DNA from: JAPHTQ01 sp046484535
GTDB lineage: Bacteria; Pseudomonadota; Gammaproteobacteria; Thiohalomonadales; Thiohalomonadaceae
Assembly (NCBI GenBank): GCA_046484535.1
Contig: JAWOIT010000031.1
Coordinates: 1-10,128 of the forward strand
Direction: 5' to 3'
DNA length: 10,128 nt
In this document: positions 1 to 6,309 of the stretch, in pieces
How the letters are laid out: the number at the start of each line of letters is the position of its first letter
How positions within the stretch are numbered: the stretch's first letter is position 1
Position numbers and translations under genes: made by a program
Notes under the pieces: generated by a model
Told to the model about the DNA's origin: nothing
Database searches by the model: none
The model's input: only the letters and a program-made list of their open reading frames with translations

Positions 1-1
1 C

Positions 2-664
2 GGCGAGCAGTGGGAAACCATCTACCAGGCATTGCCGCACCTTCCCGAAGAGGTGCAGAAGAGTTGGTACGCTTTCGACCACTTCTATTCCGATTCGGCC
101 TATCCCGAGGTTCTGCCGATCATTTTTGCCGACAAACCGGCAAAAATGCTTGATATCGGCACCAATGTCGGCAAGTTCAGCATTCTTGCCGGCAATTACG
201 ACCCGGATGTGCATATCACCATGGTCGATCTGCCGGATCAGCTGCAAAACGCCATCCGTAATGTCGCCGAAGCCGGGCTCAGCGACAGGATCGACTCACT
301 GGCCACCGACCTGCTGGATGAGAACAACAAGCTGCCGGGCGGCTATGATATCTACTGGTTGAGCCAGTTCCTCTCCTGTTTCGGCAGAAAGGAGATCATC
401 AGCATCCTCAAGCGCATTCATGAGGTAATGGACGAGGGGGCGAGGGTGTATATCCTGGAGACCTGCTGGGACCGCCAGCAGCATGAGGCCTCCACCTATT
501 CCCTTATCAATACCTCGCTCTATTTTACCGCCATGGCAAGCGGCAACTCGAAAATGTACTCGGCCAGGGAACTGCTGGAGTGTATCGACGAAGCGGGCTT
601 CAGACACACCCATATCCGGGACAACCTCGGCCTCTGCCACACGCTGTTCGAGTGTAAAAAGTAG
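2..664 (+). CDS. SAM-dependent O-methyltransferase-like protein, 5'-truncated by window edge
   Basis: The frame is open from base 2 to a TAG at 662-664, about 220 residues. The TTG at 32 has no ribosome binding site and coding sequence runs upstream of it (GEQWETIYQAL), so the true start lies outside the window. The fold is a class I Rossmann methyltransferase. SAM motif I is DIGTNVGKFS (from base 152), and the acidic residue for the SAM ribose lies in VDLPDQL (Asp at 227-229). Next come an ATDLLDE segment and the helix SILKRIHEVMDEGARVYILE. This order matches the catalytic domain of the Methyltransf_2 (plant-type O-methyltransferase) family, of which the N-terminal dimerisation domain would be missing here. 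Where that family usually has the catalytic His (LHDW-like), this protein reads LSQFLSCF. The segments WDRQQHE and YFTAMASGNSKMY recall, from memory only, methyltransferases of aryl-polyene clusters. The substrate is unknown. It is probably the last gene of its operon, because a hairpin follows. Confidence 0.85.
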   Translation, partial: GEQWETIYQALPHLPEEVQKSWYAFDHFYSDSAYPEVLPIIFADKPAKMLDIGTNVGKFSILAGNYDPDVHITMVDLPDQLQNAIRNVAEAGLSDRIDSLATDLLDENNKLPGGYDIYWLSQFLSCFGRKEIISILKRIHEVMDEGARVYILETCWDRQQHEASTYSLINTSLYFTAMASGNSKMYSARELLECIDEAGFRHTHIRDNLGLCHTLFECKK

Positions 665-680
665 TATTCCTTGATCGATC

Positions 681-720
681 CCGGTATGCCCCCTTCAGGC
701 GGGCATACCGGTCTAATTTC
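681..720 (+). terminator. Probable intrinsic terminator after the methyltransferase gene
   Basis: A perfect 11-bp inverted repeat (ccggtatgccc at 681-691, gggcataccgg at 701-711) encloses a 9-nt loop. It starts 16 bases after the stop codon and is followed by tctaatttc, a weak, interrupted T tract. Stem strength and position fit a terminator closing the upstream operon. The poor T tract leaves some doubt about its efficiency. Confidence 0.7.
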
Positions 721-723
721 CGG

Positions 724-752
724 GTGAAGCACGGCCGGGTTTTGGCTATAAT
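724..752 (+). promoter_or_regulatory. Sigma70-like promoter of mtaB
   Basis: A perfect -10 box TATAAT lies at 747-752. A weak -35 element, gtgaag (three matches to TTGACA), lies at 724-729 with a 17-bp spacer. Transcription would begin near 759, giving a leader of about 30 bases before the ATG at 790. The promoter sits directly after the upstream terminator, so mtaB appears to be its own transcription unit. Confidence 0.6.
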
Positions 753-789
753 CGATCTCCCAGCTCTGATATCGACCCAAACTCCCCGC

Positions 790-1986
790 ATGAAGTTCTA
801 TATCCGCACGCTTGGCTGCAAGATGAACTGGCTCGACTCCGCGCGCCTGGCCGCCGCGCTGCAGACCGCCGGAAATACGGCCGTTTCGGATGAGGCCGAG
901 GCGGACTATGTCTTTGTCAACACCTGTACGGTCACCGCCGAGGCGGACCGAAAATCCAAACAGACGGTCAACCGCGCCGGACGGCAGCAGAAGCAGGTGG
1001 CGGTGATGGGCTGCGGTCCCCGTGTCGACGCCGGAGAGTGGCGCCAACACAGCGGTAAGGCGCTGGTCTTCAGCGATGAGCGGCAAATGCTGGCCCACTT
1101 CGGTGTCGAGGGCGATGAGCTGCTGCTGCCGCTCAACTCACGTACCCGCCTGCCGGTGGCGATCCAGACCGGCTGCGATAACCTCTGTACCTTCTGCATC
1201 ACCCGCATCGCCCGCGGGCGGCATCGCAGCCTGCCGGCGGAGCAGATCGTGCGCCAGATCGACCTGGCGCTGGAGAACGGGATTCGCGAGGTGGTGCTGA
1301 CCGGGATCAACCTTGCCGCCTGGGGCTGTGAGGATTCCAATCAACCGGCGCAGGCCCGCCTGCACGAGCTGTTGGAGATCATCCTCACCCGTACCGAGAT
1401 CCCGCGAATTCGTATCTCCTCCATCGGACCGCAGTTTATCCGGCCCGGTTTTTTCGATGTCTATCAGGATGAGCGGATCTGCGATTACCTGCATATCTCC
1501 CTGCAGAGTGGTTCCGATAGCGTCCTCGAGCGGATGGTGCGCGGCCACGGTACCGAGGTGGTGGCCCGGATCGCCGAACAGGCGAGGGCGGTACGTCCCG
1601 ATACCGCCATGTCGGCGGATGTCATCGCCGGTTTCCCGGCGGAGAGCGACGCCGAGCACCGTGAAACCCTGGCGTTTTTACAGCAGGTCGATTTTGCCAA
1701 GCTGCATGTCTTTCCCTATTCCATTCGTGAGGGGACGCCCGCCGCCGCCATCACACCGCAATGCCCTGCCGAGGTGAAGAAGGAGCGGGCGGCGGAGATC
1801 CGCGAACTGGCCCGCACCATGCGTCAGAACTTTATTCAGCAGCAGCTCGGCAAAAAGCTCCGCGTCCTGGTCGAAGGGAACGGCAGTGGCCTGAGCGGCA
1901 ACTACCTGAGGCTGCTGACCGTGGGTCATGCCCGGGGAGAGATTGTCGAGATCACCGCAACCCAGGAGACCCTCGCCGAACGCTGA
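790..1986 (+). CDS. mtaB: tRNA (t6A37) C2-methylthiotransferase MtaB
   Basis: This is a radical-SAM methylthiotransferase of 398 residues. The family member MtaB (B. subtilis YqeV) converts t6A37 to ms2t6A37 in tRNA-Lys(UUU), using two [4Fe-4S] clusters. The N-terminal UPF0004 domain begins with MKFYIRTLGCKMNWLDS and carries three cluster cysteines, C10, C46 (VNTCTVTAEAD) and C75 (MGCGPR). The radical-SAM triad CxxxCxxC is C129, C133 and C136. HISLQSGSDSVLERM and DVIAGFPAES are typical of the central TIM-barrel. A short TRAM-like tail (about 350-398) ends the protein. The NTCTVTAEAD segment points to MtaB rather than MiaB or RimO. The ATG at 790 was chosen over an in-frame GTG at 724 because the family N-terminus begins there and the -10 box lies between them; no clear ribosome binding site precedes it. 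The usual proline shortly after the triad (CxxCIIPYxRG type) is absent: here it reads CTFCITRIARGRHRS. Confidence 0.9.
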   Translation: MKFYIRTLGCKMNWLDSARLAAALQTAGNTAVSDEAEADYVFVNTCTVTAEADRKSKQTVNRAGRQQKQVAVMGCGPRVDAGEWRQHSGKALVFSDERQMLAHFGVEGDELLLPLNSRTRLPVAIQTGCDNLCTFCITRIARGRHRSLPAEQIVRQIDLALENGIREVVLTGINLAAWGCEDSNQPAQARLHELLEIILTRTEIPRIRISSIGPQFIRPGFFDVYQDERICDYLHISLQSGSDSVLERMVRGHGTEVVARIAEQARAVRPDTAMSADVIAGFPAESDAEHRETLAFLQQVDFAKLHVFPYSIREGTPAAAITPQCPAEVKKERAAEIRELARTMRQNFIQQQLGKKLRVLVEGNGSGLSGNYLRLLTVGHARGEIVEITATQETLAER

Positions 1987-2036
1987 TTGCCATTGCGCAG
2001 ACCCTCTATTGCCAATATCACAGCTTACCCCGGCAC

Positions 2037-2070
2037 GGCGGGACAGCCGTCATCCCGCCCTCATCGGGAC
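2037..2070 (+). terminator. Possible hairpin downstream of mtaB
   Basis: A 7-bp perfect stem (ggcggga 2037-2043, tcccgcc 2053-2059) with a 9-nt loop lies about 50 bases after the mtaB stop. An alternative stem pairs tcccg (2053-2057) with cggga (2066-2070). There is no T tract, so intrinsic termination is doubtful. The rest of the 194-bp spacer (1987-2180) holds no gene that I can see. Confidence 0.3.
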
Positions 2071-2093
2071 CCTCTGTACAAATCCCCTTTTGT

Positions 2094-2102
2094 TGCTATA
2101 CC
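2094..2102 (+). promoter_or_regulatory. Candidate extended -10 promoter for the EF-hand gene
   Basis: TGCTATACC at 2094-2102 resembles an extended -10 box (TGnTATAAT with four of six core matches). No convincing -35 box lies upstream. It would give a leader of about 70 bases. An AT-rich stretch (2085-2160) surrounds it, in contrast to the GC-rich genes on either side. Confidence 0.3.
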
Positions 2103-2166
2103 TACACTATTCACTTTTCCTCGTGGATTTTGTTGTAGCTCTTTATTCGGGAGCAAAATCGCTTAA

Positions 2167-2172
2167 AAGGAG
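2167..2172 (+). promoter_or_regulatory. Ribosome binding site fixing the EF-hand protein start
   Basis: AAGGAG, within the purine run aaaaggaga, lies 8 bases before the ATG at 2181. This is a near-ideal Shine-Dalgarno and settles the start codon. Confidence 0.8.
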
Positions 2173-2180
2173 ACAAGCCG

Positions 2181-2477
2181 ATGAGGTATCTCACCACGTT
2201 TTCCATGCTCGGACTTTTGATGGCCGGAGCGGCAATGGCGCAGGACGATGAGCCGCGGCTGTTTGAGGACATTGACGCCAACCATAATGGTGAAATCAGT
2301 ATGGAGGAGGCCAAGGCACACAAGGATCTCAGCAACAATTTTGAGGAGATCGATAAAAACGCCGACGGCTGGATTTCAGTTGATGAATACACCATCTACG
2401 AGAATCAGGGAAGAATGGTCCCGGAAGATGTGGAGATTCCTGAGCCGGGGGCGGCTCCCATGCCAAGCTCCAAGTAG
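2181..2477 (+). CDS. Small secreted protein with two EF-hand calcium-binding loops
   Basis: The product is a 98-residue protein with a Sec signal peptide: charged MRY, a hydrophobic core to about residue 17, and a likely cleavage after AMA (residue 20). The mature part holds two canonical 12-residue EF-hand loops. Loop 1 is D32-A-N34-H-N36-G37-E-I-S-M-E-E43 and loop 2 is D58-K-N60-A-D62-G63-W-I-S-V-D-E69. All metal-ligand positions, the Gly at position 6, the Ile at position 8 and the closing Glu are present in both, so the pair should bind Ca2+. The tail (about 75-98) is acidic and proline-rich and looks disordered. There is no lipobox cysteine, so a soluble periplasmic or exported protein is likely. 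Known relatives are the many small bacterial EF-hand proteins of unknown role; a calcium buffer or sensor is inference. It lies between mtaB and the convergent tamB and probably is transcribed alone. Confidence 0.85.
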   Translation: MRYLTTFSMLGLLMAGAAMAQDDEPRLFEDIDANHNGEISMEEAKAHKDLSNNFEEIDKNADGWISVDEYTIYENQGRMVPEDVEIPEPGAAPMPSSK

Positions 2478-2479
2478 CG

Positions 2480-2543
2480 CGAACCGGGGGGGAATAGGGC
2501 GAGGTAATATAGGCCGTTGCCGCTCCTCCCCCCCCCCAGTTCG
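2480..2543. repeat. Inverted repeat between convergent genes, possible bidirectional terminator
   Basis: cgaaccggggggg (2480-2492) and cccccccagttcg (2531-2543) are 13-nt arms matching at 12 positions, with a 38-nt spacer. On the tamB-side transcript the odd pair is a U-G wobble, so 13 pairs can form; on the other strand it is a C-A mismatch. The repeat starts 3 bases after the EF-hand stop codon and ends 11 bases before the tamB stop, which suggests shared 3'-end formation. There is no T tract on either side, so it could instead act as a stabilising 3' stem or need Rho. The right arm lies in a run of ten C (2528-2537). Confidence 0.5.
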
Positions 2544-2553
2544 GCTGATGCCT

Positions 2554-5500
2554 TCACGGCCGCTCGAAGGTGTAGATAATATCCCCGCCACTGTGAAGAC
2601 CGCCTTCCCCCTGCACCTGCCAGTGCTCGCTCAACTGGTAACGCACCAGTACCGAGTAAGCATCCTCATACACGCCGACCCCGTAGCGCACATAGAGCCT
2701 CGGTGAGAGGTACTTTCCCGCCACCACCCATGGGGATTGGGTATCTCCCGCGGTCTCCACCCGCGCCTCCTCCAGGCCGAACTGCCTGCCGAGATAGCCT
2801 GCCAGATAGTTGCCGCCGACAAGCCCGGCGCTACCGGCGGCGCCGGCCAACGCCTCGCCTTCGCTCTGGCCGGCGCTGCTTACCGGATGGCCGAGGGTCA
2901 AATAGGAGAGAATATCCGCCTGGTCCATCGGCGGTTCGGAGTAGAGGACCAGGGTTGGATTCCGTGCGGTGCCGCTGACCTGGACCCCGGCGGTGACATC
3001 GCCGATCGTGCGCGAGGCGCGGATGTCGAGATTGGGGTTATCCAACGGGCTGTCGGCGAAGTTCGCACGCCCCTGTTCGATTGTAAGCTCTCTGCCGAAA
3101 CTACTGTAGGTGCTGCCGGGCACCGCCTGAAGCTCGCCACGTCCCTTGGTCACGCTGCCCGGTTCGTCGACAAGCTGCAGCTCGCCGCCGATGCGTCCGT
3201 CGAACCCGTAGCCAATGAAACGAATGCTGTCCTCCGAGGTTACCCGCACTTGTGTATGAATAAGCCACTGTTCACGCTCTGTTTCCGGTTCAGCCCGCCC
3301 CACAATCACCACATCTTTGGAGGGTCTGACCGCCAGCGACAGATCGCGGGGCTCCAGCCTGGCATAGGGAATCGCAAGATTGCCATTAAGGTCTATCTCC
3401 CGCCCGACAATACGCAGGGTCAGGTCCGGTGAGACCCGGACCCGAGCCTCGGGGATTCTTGCCACCTCAAAGTTCTCGCCGACCATCGCCAGCGTCAGCA
3501 ACCATTCTCCCGTGTCGTCCGGTCGCAGGCTGCCTTCAAGGCTCAGGCCACCGTCCCCGGAACGGGCCTTGCCGCGGATATCCATCTGTCTGGTGTTATC
3601 GCCGGTTGCGCTCAAGGCAATACGGGTTATGCTGAGACCCAACCGGGGGATATCCAACCGCCCTTCAAGCAGTTGGGCCTGACCGTCCAGCCGTGGTGTG
3701 GCCAGTGTGCCGGTGAGCTGCACATCCGCATCGATGGAGCCTTGCATATTCTGGACTTCGGGCAGGAGGTTGGAGAACAAACCCGGATCCTGCAGGGAGA
3801 GAAGCAGTCGGGCCGTCAATGGATGGCGCATGAGATCATCCGGCAGGCCACGGGCCAGTGAGGTTTGCAGAGTCAATACGATCTGATCTGTTTCACTGAG
3901 CGACAACGTCAACTCACCCTGAAGATCCTCCCCAGCGGGGGAGTCAAGATGCAGCGCCACACCCTGGAAGGGGAGGGACATTTTTTGTCCCTGTGGATCA
4001 TCAATACCCAACTGTCCCTGCCCGACCGACACTTGCGCCTCAATCACAGGCTGCCCTTTAAGCGGCAGGTTCAGGCCGGCCGTAGCATCCAGCTCACCCT
4101 CCAAAAAGAGGTGACGGGGAAGATAAGGGGCCAGCAACGCCAACGGAAACCGGGTACTGCGAAGGTTTGCCGTCAGTGCCCCCTGCCCCCATTGAGCGCC
4201 GAGACAAAGCATGGCTTCACCCCGGTTAAGGCATAACTCATCCAAAGCGGCGGTGCCGGGCAGCAGCGAAAAGGCCACCGGTTCCACCAGATTCCATTGC
4301 CCCAAATCACCGTTTTCAATCCGTAAGGTGCTTAACGTCCCGGACCATGTTTCATCCACATAGCCCGCGTCGGCCTCCAGGTACAGGCGCTGTTCGTCGG
4401 TGCGGTTGTGGAGGGTAAGCCGGTGCGCATTGAGCGGTCCCCGGGCATCGAGTGTGACGCTTTGGGGTGAAAAGCCGGGAAGCTGAAGCTTTTCCAGTTG
4501 TAGCAAGGCATGCGATGGCGTGCGATCCTGCAGGTCCAGCTCGACCTCCGCCTGAAGCGACTCGGCCAGGGTGTCGCCCACGGATAACTCATCCCCATTG
4601 AGCCGGAGCGAGATCCTTGGCGCCGCCCTCGGTCCGGATGCGCTCGCCTCCGCCCTGAGTCTACCCCCTGCCTGCGGCAGAAGATCGCGAAGCTCGGGGG
4701 CATCAAGCGAGCCGGTCATCGTCAGCTCCTCGCCCAGCGTTCCTTGAGCCTGGAGCCGGGCCGAGCCGACGCGAAGTTCCAGCTGATCCAGTGAGGCAAT
4801 ACCGTCGCGCCAGCCTCCCTCTGCGCTTCCCTGAACCGGCCGCCCGCGAAGGGAGCCTGTTAGCGAGGAAACCTTAAGCGCGACCGCCGGACCGTGCTTG
4901 GCAAGTTCGCCGTTGATTGTCGCAGCGAAGGAGAGCTGTCCCGGCCACTGCGACCATGTAACGGCGGGATTGAGATTTTCTCCGTTGATATTTCCCCGCC
5001 ACGACAGCTGTGGAGTCAGTTCGATGCTTGCACGGCCCGAGACGGTTCCATCGAGGAGCCGGCCTTCAAGGGCGCTGAGGGTGAAAGATTCCCTGTCACC
5101 CGCTCCCTCAATTCGCCACATACCTTTGGGGATTGAGACACCACCCAGCATAAAGTCCCCGGCCAGCCGGTATTGCTGCGCATCGCCTGTCAGTTCAAGA
5201 TTGCCGCTTTCACTGACAAACCGCTGCTCATCCAGGGGCAGGCCGAGTGCTTCCCACTCTGCCTGCAGCCGGTAGTGAAGTGGATCGGTAAGTTCGATAT
5301 CACCCGAGGCTTCGAGTCGGGAGCTGCTCTTCGGCCTGATAATTTCCAGGCGGCCAAGCTCCAGCCGCTGATCCGCATAGCCCGCCTTCAGGCTTCCCTC
5401 GATCACGCCCAGCTGTTCGAGCTCTCCGGTAAAGCTGCCGGTGGCGGTGAAAGTATTCATCCCGCCGTTGGCCTCAAGCTCCACACCCAAGATGAAGGCG

Positions 5501-6309
5501 GGGGAGATGGAGTAGGGCAGTTTAGAGGACGCCAGACGGGGGACGCTCAGTGTTCCTTCCCAGGCCAACTCATTCAGGAGTTCGGTGGCGATGAGCTCCA
5601 TCTCGGCGTCAAAAGGAGCGGAGAGCGATTGGCGGATGTTCAGTTTTTGCAGATCACCGCGAAGCGTCCCGTGTCCCCGCCAGGCGGTGTTATCCTGCGC
5701 AAGGAGCTCCCATACCAGGTCAAGAGACAAGTCATAGTCTTCCAGCGGACGGAGCTCTCCCCCGGCTTCAAGGCTGTACCGTTCGCTATCAAGTTGCAGT
5801 GAATGAAGCAGAAGGGTATCTCGTTGGGTCTCCGCGTGTAGGGCGATCTGCCGGATCGAAAGAGGAGCCGACTCAGGCGAGAGTTTGATGTCGATACCGT
5901 CAACGGTTGCCGAATCGACGACAAGCCTTAGGGGAAGTGTAACCGGGGGAAGTTCGGTGAGTGCCTCTTGGCCGGGAGCTTTTGGCTTGGGTTGTTGCTC
6001 GAACCGGAGTCCCTCTCCGTGGAGTGCTGTAATGTGTACAGTGCCCGTCAACAGTGCTGAGGGCTTCCAGTCGAGCGAAAGCGAGGCAAGTGACAGGCGC
6101 CGCTCCCCATCCTCATATTCGATCCCGTTAAGCGTCAAGGGGCCTGCAAGCCTTCCCTGAGCCTCATTGACCGTGAGGGGCTTGAGCAGCACCTCGCTGA
6201 GCATGTACACCCCGAAACGCAATCCGCTCTCGCTGTAGAGTAGAAACAGAAACGCAGCGATGAACGCTGCAAACATCAATACCAATCCACGCCACAGATA
6301 CCGTTTCAC
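2554..6309 (-). CDS. tamB: Translocation and assembly module inner-membrane component TamB
   Basis: The product has 1251 residues, close to the E. coli TamB length. An N-terminal signal anchor (hydrophobic about 8-25, after MKRYLWR) holds it in the inner membrane. The rest is periplasmic and rich in alternating hydrophobic beta strands, as expected for the long lipid-binding groove of the AsmA/TamB (bridge-like) family. The C-terminal TamB (DUF490) domain is clear: YSSFGRELTIEQGRANF from residue 1068, then DNPNLDIRASR, and LSYLTLG at 1134-1140. The last strand ends IIYTFERP, so three residues follow the final aromatic. The start is GTG at 6309-6307, and it overlaps the tamA stop in GTGA, which implies translational coupling; no strong Shine-Dalgarno precedes it. 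TamB works with TamA in outer-membrane protein assembly and/or phospholipid transport to the outer membrane. The frame is intact. YhdP and AsmA are alternatives for such proteins, but the C-terminal domain and tamA linkage exclude them. Confidence 0.95.
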   Translation of the reverse strand: MKRYLWRGLVLMFAAFIAAFLFLLYSESGLRFGVYMLSEVLLKPLTVNEAQGRLAGPLTLNGIEYEDGERRLSLASLSLDWKPSALLTGTVHITALHGEGLRFEQQPKPKAPGQEALTELPPVTLPLRLVVDSATVDGIDIKLSPESAPLSIRQIALHAETQRDTLLLHSLQLDSERYSLEAGGELRPLEDYDLSLDLVWELLAQDNTAWRGHGTLRGDLQKLNIRQSLSAPFDAEMELIATELLNELAWEGTLSVPRLASSKLPYSISPAFILGVELEANGGMNTFTATGSFTGELEQLGVIEGSLKAGYADQRLELGRLEIIRPKSSSRLEASGDIELTDPLHYRLQAEWEALGLPLDEQRFVSESGNLELTGDAQQYRLAGDFMLGGVSIPKGMWRIEGAGDRESFTLSALEGRLLDGTVSGRASIELTPQLSWRGNINGENLNPAVTWSQWPGQLSFAATINGELAKHGPAVALKVSSLTGSLRGRPVQGSAEGGWRDGIASLDQLELRVGSARLQAQGTLGEELTMTGSLDAPELRDLLPQAGGRLRAEASASGPRAAPRISLRLNGDELSVGDTLAESLQAEVELDLQDRTPSHALLQLEKLQLPGFSPQSVTLDARGPLNAHRLTLHNRTDEQRLYLEADAGYVDETWSGTLSTLRIENGDLGQWNLVEPVAFSLLPGTAALDELCLNRGEAMLCLGAQWGQGALTANLRSTRFPLALLAPYLPRHLFLEGELDATAGLNLPLKGQPVIEAQVSVGQGQLGIDDPQGQKMSLPFQGVALHLDSPAGEDLQGELTLSLSETDQIVLTLQTSLARGLPDDLMRHPLTARLLLSLQDPGLFSNLLPEVQNMQGSIDADVQLTGTLATPRLDGQAQLLEGRLDIPRLGLSITRIALSATGDNTRQMDIRGKARSGDGGLSLEGSLRPDDTGEWLLTLAMVGENFEVARIPEARVRVSPDLTLRIVGREIDLNGNLAIPYARLEPRDLSLAVRPSKDVVIVGRAEPETEREQWLIHTQVRVTSEDSIRFIGYGFDGRIGGELQLVDEPGSVTKGRGELQAVPGSTYSSFGRELTIEQGRANFADSPLDNPNLDIRASRTIGDVTAGVQVSGTARNPTLVLYSEPPMDQADILSYLTLGHPVSSAGQSEGEALAGAAGSAGLVGGNYLAGYLGRQFGLEEARVETAGDTQSPWVVAGKYLSPRLYVRYGVGVYEDAYSVLVRYQLSEHWQVQGEGGLHSGGDIIYTFERP

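Noticed and set aside
724..789. N-terminal extension of MtaB to a GTG at 724
   Set aside because: The extension contains the -10 box, and the family N-terminus begins at the ATG at 790.
520..1098. Minus-strand open frame of 192 codons across the methyltransferase end and the mtaB start
   Set aside because: It runs through the terminator and mtaB promoter and overlaps two well-supported genes on the other strand.
2737..3432. Plus-strand open frame of 231 codons opposite tamB
   Set aside because: It is antisense to the conserved C-terminal TamB domain, has no recognisable motif or ribosome binding site, and is explained by GC-rich codon structure.
5173..5802. Plus-strand open frame of 209 codons opposite tamB
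   Set aside because: A shadow of the intact tamB frame, without signal, domain or promoter.
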